A DNA stretch of 13,907 nt from Candidatus Mesolinea sp. (GCA_003445715.1 DMCS01000080.1:1-13907); one strand, 5' to 3'; positions 1 through 7,562 are shown, counted from the stretch's first letter. The notes: generated by a model not told the origin, from the letters alone. A program made the numbers and translations.

Positions 1-41
1 GATTAACCAATGTTTTTCAATACCCCCTCCCTAAGTGTGGG

Positions 42-47
42 TATAAT
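42..47 (+). promoter_or_regulatory. -10 box (TATAAT) for the GT2 gene
   Basis: A perfect TATAAT preceded by GGG lies 48 nt upstream of the chosen ATG at 96. No TTGACA-like -35 is visible at 16-18 nt spacing. The predicted transcription start near 54 leaves a leader of about 42 nt that contains the GGAGG ribosome binding site at 87-91. Confidence 0.6.
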
Positions 48-95
48 TGCCCATGGTTGTTTGCCAGGTGCAAATGCAAACCTCTTGGAGGCTGG

Positions 96-1061
96 ATGAA
101 ACTCTCATTAGTGATCCCGGTATATAACGAAGAAGAAAACTTACCGCTCCTCTGGCAGGAGATTCAAACCGCGGTGATGCCACTCAACATCGCTTGGGAT
201 GTCACCTTTGTGGATGATGGCAGCAAGGATCGCAGTCCTGAGGTTCTGCGCGAAATTGCCGCCCAAAACGCCGAGCTCGTGCAGGTAATCCTCCTCAACC
301 GCAACTACGGACAAACAGCCGCCATCACCGCTGGCATCGACCATTCGGATGGAGATGTAATCATCTTAATGGATTCCGACTTGCAAAATGATCCAGCCGA
401 TATCCCCATTCTGTTGGATGAACTCAATAAAGGCTATGATGTGGTCAGCGGCTGGCGAAAAGACCGCCAGGATAACAAGCTAACGCGCACGCTGCCCTCT
501 CGCGCTGCGAATTGGCTCATATCTACCGTTACTGGTGTGCACTTGCACGATTATGGCTGCACGCTCAAAGCTTACCGCCGGGAGATTTTCAACCAGATCC
601 GTCTCTATGGGGAGATGCACCGCTTCATCCCAGTCTACGCCGCCGAAGCTGGCGCTAAGATCAGCGAAGTGGTCGTGCATCATCACCCGCGCATCCATGG
701 CAAAGCGAATTACGGTTTGGAGCGCACCTTCAAAGTGCTACTGGACCTGATGACCGTTAAGTTCTTGCTGAGTTATTCCAAGAAGCCAATTCACTTATTT
801 GGCGGCGTGGGGCTGGGCTTGATGGTTGCAAGCTTCTTGGTTTTACTATATTTAGCGATTCGGCGGGTGGCAGCGGGTATCCCTGTGTTGGGTTCGCCTT
901 GGTTCCAAATCAGTGTGATGTCTTTCATCCTCGGCTTCATATCAATTTTGTTAGGGTTGATTGCTGAGCTGCTGATGCGCACGTATTACGAATCGCAAAA
1001 CAAGCGCACCTACGAAATACGGGAAGTCATTAATCTAATTAGTGAGAGCGTAAAAATCTAA
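96..1061 (+). CDS. Family 2 polyprenyl-phosphate glycosyltransferase (DPM1/GtrB/ArnC-like)
   Basis: This membrane-anchored GT-A enzyme probably transfers a sugar from a nucleotide donor to a polyprenyl phosphate on the cytoplasmic face, making a lipid-linked donor for envelope glycans. From ATG 96 it has 321 residues. The nucleotide-binding start is at residues 5-13 (VIPVYNEEE), VDDG at 39-42, and the metal-binding DSD at 93-95 followed by LQNDP. The EMHRF region at 173-177 is typical of the DPM1-like group. Two C-terminal membrane helices lie at about 233-255 and 271-295, as in GtrB/ArnC-type enzymes. ATG 96 is preferred over in-frame TTG 57 because GGAGG sits 4 nt upstream, the protein then begins directly with the GT2 fold, and TTG 57 would lie almost at the predicted transcript 5' end. 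The sugar and lipid cannot be told from sequence. The gene runs tail-to-tail into the next one with 3 nt between stop codons. Confidence 0.9.
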   Translation: MKLSLVIPVYNEEENLPLLWQEIQTAVMPLNIAWDVTFVDDGSKDRSPEVLREIAAQNAELVQVILLNRNYGQTAAITAGIDHSDGDVIILMDSDLQNDPADIPILLDELNKGYDVVSGWRKDRQDNKLTRTLPSRAANWLISTVTGVHLHDYGCTLKAYRREIFNQIRLYGEMHRFIPVYAAEAGAKISEVVVHHHPRIHGKANYGLERTFKVLLDLMTVKFLLSYSKKPIHLFGGVGLGLMVASFLVLLYLAIRRVAAGIPVLGSPWFQISVMSFILGFISILLGLIAELLMRTYYESQNKRTYEIREVINLISESVKI

Positions 1062-1064
1062 GGC

Positions 1065-3005
1065 TCAGGGTGCCAGCTGTTGAATCGCCTTCAGAATTTC
1101 TGGCTGACCCTTAGGAATGAGTAGGTTGACCCTCCCGTCTTGCCAGCTTGCCGCTGGTTCATACTCTTCCAACATCGGTATCAAGACCTTAAACACCCAG
1201 ATGTCATTTTCATCCCCAAACGCATGGGTTTGCCCTTGCTTTCCGGTATAGAGCGTATCGGTGATAATAGCCTTATAGGCGTGGCTTGAGATCTGATGGT
1301 AAAAGCCTTGCAGATAAGGCTTGTTATTCCCCATCGCCATCTCCATTAAGAAGACTTTTTCGTAATCCGGCTCTATCCGAACACCTGCAATCTCTCGAAA
1401 GGTGATCAGCTGGCGGTCAGCGATGAACAACACCTCGCCAGGCTGATCCTTAAGGAGATCCAGCACGGCTTGCATCTGCTGCACCTCAGGCATCTGTGCC
1501 TCTCGCGAAATAAAACCCCAATGCGCGCCTTGCATAACCATAAAGAATACGGGTACAACCATCGCTAATATCCAACCGAACGATTCAAAATTGAGAGGGC
1601 TAACCGCCGGCTGGGTTTGCTCCGGCGTATACGCCCCAGTGATTAAGCTGCCTGCAATCAGCGCCCAAAACACCAGGAATGCATCCAAGTTGTGCAAGTC
1701 TCCACCGCCCCCGATTTTCAGACTGACCAGGATGCCTCCTCCCAAGAAGGCGAGTAAAATCGCAACTAAGCCCAACCAGCGCAGCTCGTGCAATGCAGGC
1801 TTGCGGCTTTGGTGCCGGGTTTCCCATAGTAAAACAGAGCCAGGCAGGCAAACCAGCAAAATTGCGAGGATAATCCCAAGAGAAAACGTTGCATTCGGCC
1901 ACAGCCGGCTCCAAAGCAACTCGGAGCTGAAAGCGGAACCGAAAAGTGCTGGGTCATTGCCCGAGAGGCGTATATAGACTTGCTGACTAAGCCAAGCCGT
2001 GCCTACACCCGCAACAGCCCAAAGCACTGGGAATTGCACATATTTTGTCCAGTTTTTTGCATCGACAGGTTCGTCCAATAGGTAAAGCGCGGCAGCTAAC
2101 AGCCCTGGCACCGGCATCCAGTTCACGCGGCTGATGCCCGCCCACACCGAAGCAAGCAATACAAAGAGCAGGGTGCGCCAAGGCGTGTCCTTCCTATAGC
2201 CTAACAATACCAAAATAACACATACCATCAAGTGAAAGTACACCGCTCCTTGGAAGAAAAACAGTGCAATGCCAATAACCAAAAGCCAAAATGGCAGGGC
2301 TAACTTGCCCCGAAAGCGCTTAGCAAACAGCACGGCGCCCCAAGCTGTCATCCCAATCCACAGCAGCACCTGCCACAACCGATGGACTAAAATCGAGCGG
2401 ATGCCCAGGAAGAAGGGCAACGCTTGCATCAGGTAGCGAGAAGGATGCAGCACGGGCAGCGGCAGCTGTTCCCCGTAGATCGATTCTGAAAGGAAGAGCG
2501 AGGCATTATAGTAACGGCTACCCTCAGACCAGCCCAGGGAGAAAGGCGTAGCTTGGATCTGCGGGATAAACACGCCCAGCCGGTAAAGCGCGCCAAAGCA
2601 TAGCAGAATAATCGCAAAGTTCAAATAAGCTGAGCGCTGCTGCGTGGCGTTGAGCAGTAAAGCCCCTGCCACAGCTAACACGCAGCTAAGCAGCAAGCGT
2701 CCGAGCACCGAATCGATGAGCTGAAAGCTCTGGGTGAAGAACAATGCCAGCAGCGCAACAGCAAGCACACTAATGCCAAGCCAAACCAGCCAAGCAGGGA
2801 ATTTCCATTGCTTGCATTTTTCTAAGCTATGCCCCATGCCAAACAGCCACACGCCTGAGGCGATGAGGATGATAAGCAAGCCAGCCACAGCCCAAAAAGA
2901 GCGGCCGCGAAAGTGCATGTTCTCAATAAGATAGCCAGCGGAAAGAACAACTAGCAAAGATAAACTCGATTTTAGGAATGACTCTAAAATGCTAAGTTTC
3001 TTCAT
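1065..3005 (-). CDS. Large multispanning membrane protein, GT-C glycosyltransferase-like
   Basis: The 646-residue protein has roughly 13-16 hydrophobic segments up to about residue 500, then a soluble C-terminal region of about 140 residues. This layout resembles GT-C enzymes that use polyprenyl-linked sugars. A loop after the fifth helix carries GWSEGSRYY, and a later segment carries GGGGDLHNLDAF. I associate both with uncharacterised Anaerolineae membrane proteins, but this is memory, not a search. The classical acidic DD/DE pair of GT-C enzymes is not obvious in the first long loop. The ATG overlaps the upstream gene's TGA (ATGA, 4 nt), so the two are co-translated. A glycan or lipid-sugar role is inferred from architecture, the UPF0104 partner and the convergent lipid-sugar synthase. 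An O-antigen-ligase-like or purely structural role is possible. Confidence 0.7.
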   Translation of the reverse strand: MKKLSILESFLKSSLSLLVVLSAGYLIENMHFRGRSFWAVAGLLIILIASGVWLFGMGHSLEKCKQWKFPAWLVWLGISVLAVALLALFFTQSFQLIDSVLGRLLLSCVLAVAGALLLNATQQRSAYLNFAIILLCFGALYRLGVFIPQIQATPFSLGWSEGSRYYNASLFLSESIYGEQLPLPVLHPSRYLMQALPFFLGIRSILVHRLWQVLLWIGMTAWGAVLFAKRFRGKLALPFWLLVIGIALFFFQGAVYFHLMVCVILVLLGYRKDTPWRTLLFVLLASVWAGISRVNWMPVPGLLAAALYLLDEPVDAKNWTKYVQFPVLWAVAGVGTAWLSQQVYIRLSGNDPALFGSAFSSELLWSRLWPNATFSLGIILAILLVCLPGSVLLWETRHQSRKPALHELRWLGLVAILLAFLGGGILVSLKIGGGGDLHNLDAFLVFWALIAGSLITGAYTPEQTQPAVSPLNFESFGWILAMVVPVFFMVMQGAHWGFISREAQMPEVQQMQAVLDLLKDQPGEVLFIADRQLITFREIAGVRIEPDYEKVFLMEMAMGNNKPYLQGFYHQISSHAYKAIITDTLYTGKQGQTHAFGDENDIWVFKVLIPMLEEYEPAASWQDGRVNLLIPKGQPEILKAIQQLAP

Positions 3006-3973
3006 TCAGTCTTCTCTTCCGTTTCAGGATTTGCTGTGGAGATATGTACCACCTCTGGCTCCGACTTCTCACCACCCAGAATACCTGATAGCGTAAACGC
3101 CCCGGGTAGGCTGCCAATCATCCAAGCAACCCGCAGCAAAATAGCTAAGCTGATACTCGTGGAGAGTTGCAGCCCGCCTACCGCAGAAAACAGGTTCGTG
3201 ATTGTAACTTCTTGCAGTCCTAAGCCATTGATGGAAATGGGAATAAGCGTGATGAAATAAGTCAGGCTCCATAGGCCGGCAATCTGTCCAAAAGGCATAC
3301 TTTCGCCCATGCCTTCAATGAGAACTTTCACGATCAGAAAAGTGGCTAACATGTGGATGAGGGTAAAGCCCAAAGCGCGCAGCAGTATCAGCGGATTTTT
3401 AGCCCAATATTTAAAATTGGAAAACACGTTCTGGAACGCCTTCTGGATCTTTTTCCAGGCGTTGGAAATAAATGGTATTCCCGAGAGCAGAGAGAACCTG
3501 CTGCTGATTTTATTTTGATTCAGATAAGCCACAAATCCGGGGATGGCAAAGGGCAGTGCTAAAAACATCCCAGCCATACCCACTAACCGGTCTGCTGCCA
3601 GCGAAGCCGCTGCCAAGGCTGGGGTTATGCCAATGCGCACAGCGCCAGCCAAGCGCACCACATCCCCGCCAACGGTAGTCGGTAAAATGTTGGAGGCAAA
3701 CAATCCGGCAAACGTCAACCTGAGGCTGTCTTTCCAAGGGACGTGCATCTCTTGCACCTGCAGAAGGCTATGCCAGCGCCCAAAAGTCGCAAAGCGCGAG
3801 ACAAATACAAGTATCAGCACCGCGGCAATCCGCCAACCAGAAATGCGCTGAATAGTTGCCCAGGTTTCCGCCGCGCCAATTTGCGAGAAGAGGTAAACCA
3901 AGATAACGATGGCTATAATCGTCCCAACCCAACGGATGATGACATTCACACGGTTTTTTGGCTTGGTTTCCAT
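3002..3973 (-). CDS. UPF0104/AglD-type (lysylphosphatidylglycerol synthase TM-domain family) integral membrane protein
   Basis: From ATG 3973 this is a 323-residue polytopic protein with about eight hydrophobic segments, the first two at about 12-30 and 47-63. The family hallmark NILPTTVGGDVVR lies at residues 95-107, followed by a DR pair at 128-129. It corresponds to the membrane part of MprF and to AglD/YbhN-like proteins, with no C-terminal aminoacyl-transfer domain, so aminoacyl-PG synthesis is unlikely. Members are often encoded beside polyprenyl glycosyltransferases and are suspected to flip lipids or assist glycan-lipid export. In-frame TTG 4000 is rejected as start because it overlaps the -10 box at 4000-4005. 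There is no clear Shine-Dalgarno before ATG 3973, and GTG 3976 is an alternative. It is the first gene of a two-gene operon, overlapping the next gene by 4 nt. Confidence 0.85.
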   Translation of the reverse strand: METKPKNRVNVIIRWVGTIIAIVILVYLFSQIGAAETWATIQRISGWRIAAVLILVFVSRFATFGRWHSLLQVQEMHVPWKDSLRLTFAGLFASNILPTTVGGDVVRLAGAVRIGITPALAAASLAADRLVGMAGMFLALPFAIPGFVAYLNQNKISSRFSLLSGIPFISNAWKKIQKAFQNVFSNFKYWAKNPLILLRALGFTLIHMLATFLIVKVLIEGMGESMPFGQIAGLWSLTYFITLIPISINGLGLQEVTITNLFSAVGGLQLSTSISLAILLRVAWMIGSLPGAFTLSGILGGEKSEPEVVHISTANPETEEKTE

Positions 3974-3999
3974 CACATGCAGTGCCCAATCTGAAGTCA

Positions 4000-4005
4000 A
4001 TTATA
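4000..4005 (-). promoter_or_regulatory. -10 box (TATAAT, minus strand) for the UPF0104/GT-C operon
   Basis: On the minus strand TATAAT preceded by AAG ends 26 nt before ATG 3973. It shares a 101-nt divergent intergenic region with the promoter of the flavin-reductase gene. No convincing -35 is seen. Confidence 0.5.
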
Positions 4006-4035
4006 CTTTAAGTGCTTACTGAGAAAGATTAGCAT

Positions 4036-4041
4036 TAAAAT
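4036..4041 (+). promoter_or_regulatory. Candidate -10 box (TAAAAT) for the flavin-reductase gene
   Basis: TAAAAT lies 33 nt before ATG 4075, the usual distance seen for the other promoters in this window. The match is imperfect. A GGAG ribosome binding site at 4064-4067, 7 nt before the ATG, supports the start codon. Confidence 0.35.
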
Positions 4042-4074
4042 GGGCATGGAAAACGACACGAAAGGAGCCGTATT

Positions 4075-4608
4075 ATGGATTTAAAGCCCATCGGTTTTTC
4101 TAAACTTGTGATTAACCCTCAAGACCTCATCGACCGACAGGCATTGGTGCTTACCAGCGGGGATTTTGCATCCCACGCTTTCAATGCGATGACCATCAGT
4201 TGGGGCTTGATTGGCGTGCTGTGGAACAAGCCCTGCATGCTCGTCGCCGTCCGCCCAACGCGCTACACGTACACTTTTATGGAAGCTTCTGAGGATTTCA
4301 CTGTATGTGCCTTTCCAGCTGCCTATGATCGCGATGTGGCTTACCTGGGCAGTCACTCTGGTCGATATGAAGACAAAATCGCCCAAACGCAGCTCACGCC
4401 GATTGCCTCTGCACAAGCCCATGCACCGTGTTTTGCTGAGGCAGAGCTGGTGCTCGAGTGCCGCAAGATATACTGGTCTGACCTAGATCCAACGCACTTT
4501 TTGGATGCCGGTATCGAAGCCAATTATCCACGCAAAGATTACCACCGCTTATACCTGGGCGAGATTGTTGCCCTGCGTGCTGCCGAGCGCTTTATCCAGA
4601 AGAAATAG
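4075..4608 (+). CDS. Flavin reductase-like FMN-binding split-barrel protein
   Basis: The 177-residue protein matches the flavin reductase/flavoredoxin-like split barrel. The segment NAMTISWG at about residues 37-44, followed by NKP and a VRPTRYTYTFM stretch at about 59-69, is the usual FMN-contact region. Family members bind FMN and either reduce flavin with NAD(P)H or serve as small electron-transfer flavoproteins. A conserved-looking C-terminal H-R-L-Y-L-G-E-I strand closes the barrel. It is full length and apparently monocistronic, with its own candidate promoter and a GGAG site 7 nt upstream. Another promoter follows before the next gene, so a functional link to the mutase genes is not implied. 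The physiological partner cannot be inferred. Confidence 0.8.
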   Translation: MDLKPIGFSKLVINPQDLIDRQALVLTSGDFASHAFNAMTISWGLIGVLWNKPCMLVAVRPTRYTYTFMEASEDFTVCAFPAAYDRDVAYLGSHSGRYEDKIAQTQLTPIASAQAHAPCFAEAELVLECRKIYWSDLDPTHFLDAGIEANYPRKDYHRLYLGEIVALRAAERFIQKK

Positions 4609-4647
4609 TCGCTGCTAAGAATAGGCAATTGCATGGCTCAATCAAGG

Positions 4648-4653
4648 TATAAT
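4648..4653 (+). promoter_or_regulatory. -10 box (TATAAT) for the mutase small subunit-meaB operon
   Basis: GG-TATAAT lies 25 nt before ATG 4679. The purine-rich ribosome binding site GGAGGAG at 4669-4675 follows, giving a very short leader. No -35 hexamer is evident. Confidence 0.6.
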
Positions 4654-4678
4654 CTCAATTAATCAACCGGAGGAGAGT

Positions 4679-5089
4679 ATGCCAGAGAAAAAAATCCGCG
4701 TTTTAATTGCCAAGCCCGGACTGGATGGCCACGACCGTGGCGCTAAAGTCATTGCGCACGCGCTGCGCGATGACGGCATGGAGGTGATTTACACCGGTCT
4801 GCGTCAGACCCCGCAAATGATTGCCGAAGCTGCGTTGCAAGAAGATGTTGACGTCGTCGGGCTCTCCATACTTTCCGGCGCGCATAACGTGCTGGTTCCA
4901 CAAGTCATCCAAAAACTGCGCGAAGTCGGTAAAGGCAATGTATTTCTTTTTGTCGGCGGCATCATCCCACAAACTGATATCCCTGGCTTGCTGCAGGCGG
5001 GTGTGAAAAAAGTATACGGACCCGGCACAGATACTCGCAAGGTATGCCAGGATATCCGCGCCGCTATGGCTGAACGCCAGCAGGCATGA
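4679..5089 (+). CDS. mcmA2: Methylmalonyl-CoA mutase-type small (cobalamin-binding) subunit
   Basis: This is a 136-residue stand-alone B12-binding Rossmann domain. The base-off/His-on signature is complete: D16-G-H18-D-R-G21, then S63-I-L65 and G93-G94. H18 is the lower axial cobalt ligand. The length and the LIAKPGLDGHDRG start match the C-terminal domain of methylmalonyl-CoA mutase, encoded separately as in many archaea and Chloroflexota and in isobutyryl-CoA mutase (IcmB). It must pair with a large TIM-barrel subunit to interconvert a branched and a linear acyl-CoA by adenosylcobalamin radical chemistry. That subunit is not in this window. The coupled meaB gene supports a methylmalonyl-CoA or isobutyryl-CoA type mutase over glutamate mutase. 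The sequence here does not decide the substrate. Confidence 0.88.
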   Translation: MPEKKIRVLIAKPGLDGHDRGAKVIAHALRDDGMEVIYTGLRQTPQMIAEAALQEDVDVVGLSILSGAHNVLVPQVIQKLREVGKGNVFLFVGGIIPQTDIPGLLQAGVKKVYGPGTDTRKVCQDIRAAMAERQQA

Positions 5090-6099
5090 GCACAGAGCTC
5101 CTCGAAAACCTTAAAAAGGGAGACCGTCTTGCCCTTTCCCGCATTTTAAGCCAAGTTGAATCCCAAAGCGAAGCTGGCAGCCAAGCCTTAGAAGCCCTGT
5201 TCCCGTTTACGGGTAAGGCGCATAAAGTCGGCATTACCGGAGCCCCAGGCGCAGGCAAGAGCAGCTTAGTCAATGCCCTGGCACATCAACTGCGCCGCCA
5301 GCAAGATGCCCCCAGAGTCGCCATTATTGCGGTGGACCCAACCAGTCCATTTACAGGCGGCGCGCTCCTAGGCGATCGCGTGCGCATGCCAGACTTGCAG
5401 CAAGATCCGGGCGTCTTCATCCGCTCGATGGCAACACGCGGCGCATTGGGCGGTTTAGCGGCTGCGACTGAAGCGTTCAGCCAGGTGTTCGACGCAGCGG
5501 GTTACGATATCATCCTCATTGAAACTGTTGGTGCCGGTCAAGCTGAAGTGGACGTAGTGAACTTGGCACATACAACCATCGTCGTTGATACCCCTGGTAC
5601 GGGGGATGACATCCAATCTATCAAAGCCGGTATCTTAGAGATTGCTGACATCTTGGTCGTGAATAAAGCTGACCGTCCTGGTGCTGAACAGAGCGTGCGC
5701 TATCTGCAAGCCATGCTTGAGATGGGCTATTCCCGGTCGTCTACAGCTGGTCACCATGCTCCTGAAGCCTCCATCACAGAGACTTTGAGAGAATCTACCA
5801 GACCTTGGGTTCCACCTGTTCTCAAGACTATCGCGATAGAATCCCAGGGTATCGAGGAGCTGCTCGAAGCTATGCAAGCGCATCGCTGTTACCTTATAGA
5901 AAGCGGTAATTGGCAGGTGAAAGAGCGCCAAGCTTTACAAAAAGCCATTCAACGCGCCATCGCACAGAATTTGATCAATCGGTGGCAGGAGGGCTTATCC
6001 CCAGGTCTTTTTGAGGAAACGCTCCAAGCAGTGGTTGAGCGCAAAATGTCACCAGAATCTGCCGCCCAATATCTCTTAGAGGCAAGCCAAGGGTTATAA
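5086..6099 (+). CDS. meaB: MeaB/ArgK-family GTPase, B12-mutase chaperone
   Basis: MeaB is a G3E P-loop GTPase that loads and protects adenosylcobalamin in methylmalonyl-CoA mutase and gates cofactor exchange. The 337-residue protein carries Walker A GAPGAGKS at 52-59, the VDPTSPFTGGALLGDR segment with its Mg/switch residues, MATRG, ETVGAGQ, the PGTGDD element and NKAD for guanine specificity. An N-terminal helical arm and a C-terminal helical dimerisation arm are present, giving the usual family length. The name ArgK is historical; an arginine kinase role is not supported for the family. Its ATG overlaps the stop of the small mutase subunit (ATGA), so the two are translationally coupled, consistent with a complex of mutase and chaperone. 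Confidence 0.93.
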   Translation: MSTELLENLKKGDRLALSRILSQVESQSEAGSQALEALFPFTGKAHKVGITGAPGAGKSSLVNALAHQLRRQQDAPRVAIIAVDPTSPFTGGALLGDRVRMPDLQQDPGVFIRSMATRGALGGLAAATEAFSQVFDAAGYDIILIETVGAGQAEVDVVNLAHTTIVVDTPGTGDDIQSIKAGILEIADILVVNKADRPGAEQSVRYLQAMLEMGYSRSSTAGHHAPEASITETLRESTRPWVPPVLKTIAIESQGIEELLEAMQAHRCYLIESGNWQVKERQALQKAIQRAIAQNLINRWQEGLSPGLFEETLQAVVERKMSPESAAQYLLEASQGL

Positions 6100-6123
6100 T
6101 CCACGCCAGGTGCCTTGCCTTTA
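6077..6123 (+). terminator. Weak terminator-like hairpin at the end of meaB
   Basis: AGGCAAG at 6080-6086 pairs perfectly with CTTGCCT at 6114-6120, and the stem can be extended to 10 pairs with one G-U. The loop is long (27 nt) and overlaps the meaB stop codon. The downstream run (TTTATAT) is a poor U-tract, so intrinsic termination is uncertain. Confidence 0.3.
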
Positions 6124-6140
6124 TATCTACTAATATGCCC

Positions 6141-6173
6141 TGCGGGTATCCTCAACGAAATGCGGGATTCCCT
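6141..6173 (+). repeat. Two imperfect direct repeats upstream of the aspS -10 box
   Basis: TGCGGGTATCCT (6141-6152) and TGCGGGATTCCC (6161-6172) match at 9 of 12 positions and lie 20 nt apart, about two helical turns. A partial third GCGGGGTAT lies at 6189-6197 running into the -10 box. They are positioned where an activator or repressor could bind, but chance is possible. Confidence 0.3.
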
Positions 6174-6194
6174 CTATTTATCATGTCAGCGGGG

Positions 6195-6200
6195 TATAAT
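6195..6200 (+). promoter_or_regulatory. -10 box (TATAAT) for the aspS operon
   Basis: GGGG-TATAAT lies 33 nt before ATG 6234, and a GGAG ribosome binding site at 6224-6227 is 6 nt from the start. This is probably the main promoter of the five-gene operon to 10282, since the internal gaps are at most 18 nt. Confidence 0.6.
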
Positions 6201-6233
6201 AAATTAAAGATTTCGGAATAATCGGAGCTATTT

Positions 6234-7553
6234 ATGCAACGAACGTTAATTAAAGACCTTCCTAACCACATCGGTGAGGAGGTTAAAGTTCAGGGTTGGC
6301 TGCAGACCCTGCGCGATCAAAAAAGTATGCAGTTCCTCATTCTACGCGATAAAACCGGCTTAGTGCAGGTTGCACATTGGAAAAAAGGCAACCCCAAACT
6401 GGCAGAGACAATCTCTGCATTAGGTACTGAATCAGCCCTAACCATCATTGGTAAAGTGGTTGCCAATGAGGTTGTCCGCTTGGGCGGATTAGAAATCCAA
6501 CTCGAGGAGCTGAAGGTAGAAGGCTTGGCTGAGACGCCGCTCCCATTTGATCCCTTCAACGAAGTTTTGCCTGATCAAGATTTTCGTTTAGATTGGCGTT
6601 ACCTGGATTTACGCCGCGAGCGCAACCGCCTCATCATTGAAGTGCAAACCACGCTCGAAGCTGCCATGCGCACCTACTGGCTGGATCACGACTTTATTGA
6701 AATACACTCGCCCAAAATCTTAGGCGCTGCTAGTGAAAGCGGCGCAGAGCTATTCAGTTTGAAATATTTCGAGACTACGGCTTATTTAGCACAATCCCCC
6801 CAGTTTTATAAGCAGATGGCGATGGCGGCTGGCTTCGAGCGTGTGTTCGAGATCGGTCCCGTCTTCCGTGCTGATCCATCCTTTACCTCCCGACACATGA
6901 CAGAATTTACCGGCGTGGATATGGAGATCTCTTGGATTGAGAGCCACGAGGATGTGATGGTCTTTATAGAAAACTGGCTAGCTTATTGCTATGCTGAGGT
7001 CAAAGTCAAGCACGGCGAGCAAATTAAGCAGCACTTTGGCGTTGAGCTGACGGTTCCCACCGTGCCATTCCCGCGCCTGACTATGGCAGAAGCTTACGAG
7101 GTCCTCAAGAGTTTAGATTACAGTTTGCCCCCTGAGCAAAAAGGCGATCTGGACCCTGGCGCTGAACGTGCTTTGGGAAAGTACATTAAAGATTCTTACG
7201 ATAATGATTTTGTGTTTGTAACCGATTGGGCTTTCAGTGTGCGGCCGTTCTACCACATGCTGCACGAAGATAACCCTCTGCTCACCAAGAGCTTCGATCT
7301 GCTAGGCAAAGGGTTAGAGATTACTACTGGCGCCCAGCGTGAGCATCGCTATGAGGTGTTAGCATCTCAGGCACAACAAAAAGGCCTCAGCTTGGAACCG
7401 ATTCAGGATTATCTGAACTTTTTCCGCTATGGATGCCCGCCCCACGGAGGTTTTGGGCTCGGTCTCAGCCGCCTGCTAATGATTATGATGGATTTGCCCA
7501 CAATTCGTGAGGCTGTATACTTATTTAGAGGCCCAAATCGACTGCGACCATAA
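6234..7553 (+). CDS. aspS: Aspartyl-tRNA synthetase, archaeal/AspS2 type (probably non-discriminating)
   Basis: This class IIb synthetase charges tRNA-Asp, and likely tRNA-Asn, with aspartate. At 439 residues it lacks the GAD insertion of the ~590-residue bacterial AspRS. The N-terminal OB fold for anticodon binding covers about 15-100. Motif 1 is FIEIHSPKI at 154-162, motif 2 FRADPSFTSRH at 211-221, and motif 3 GFGLGLSRL at 406-414 with R413. SFDLLGKGLEITTGAQREHR at 353-372 fits AspRS rather than AsnRS. The OB fold reads GWLQ at 21-24: Gln24 replaces the Trp that I recall as an anticodon discriminator in tRNA-Asp-specific archaeal enzymes, so dual specificity is plausible. That would require an amidotransferase (GatCAB) elsewhere. 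It is the first gene of the operon and is followed by a GNAT gene after 9 nt. Confidence 0.9.
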   Translation: MQRTLIKDLPNHIGEEVKVQGWLQTLRDQKSMQFLILRDKTGLVQVAHWKKGNPKLAETISALGTESALTIIGKVVANEVVRLGGLEIQLEELKVEGLAETPLPFDPFNEVLPDQDFRLDWRYLDLRRERNRLIIEVQTTLEAAMRTYWLDHDFIEIHSPKILGAASESGAELFSLKYFETTAYLAQSPQFYKQMAMAAGFERVFEIGPVFRADPSFTSRHMTEFTGVDMEISWIESHEDVMVFIENWLAYCYAEVKVKHGEQIKQHFGVELTVPTVPFPRLTMAEAYEVLKSLDYSLPPEQKGDLDPGAERALGKYIKDSYDNDFVFVTDWAFSVRPFYHMLHEDNPLLTKSFDLLGKGLEITTGAQREHRYEVLASQAQQKGLSLEPIQDYLNFFRYGCPPHGGFGLGLSRLLMIMMDLPTIREAVYLFRGPNRLRP

Positions 7554-7562
7554 GGGAATGCT

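Noticed and set aside
57..95. In-frame TTG extension of the GT2 gene (13 extra residues)
   Set aside because: It would start close to the predicted transcript 5' end with no ribosome binding site, while ATG 96 has GGAGG 4 nt upstream and begins at the conserved GT2 strand.
1591..1977. 128-codon plus-strand ORF inside the 646-residue membrane protein gene
   Set aside because: It is a shadow on the opposite strand of a clear gene, has no ribosome binding site or recognisable fold, and has a basic, low-order composition.
6095..6100. TATAAT overlapping the meaB stop codon as a second aspS promoter
   Set aside because: It is about 134 nt from the aspS ATG, arises from the Leu-stop codons, and a better placed TATAAT exists at 6195-6200.
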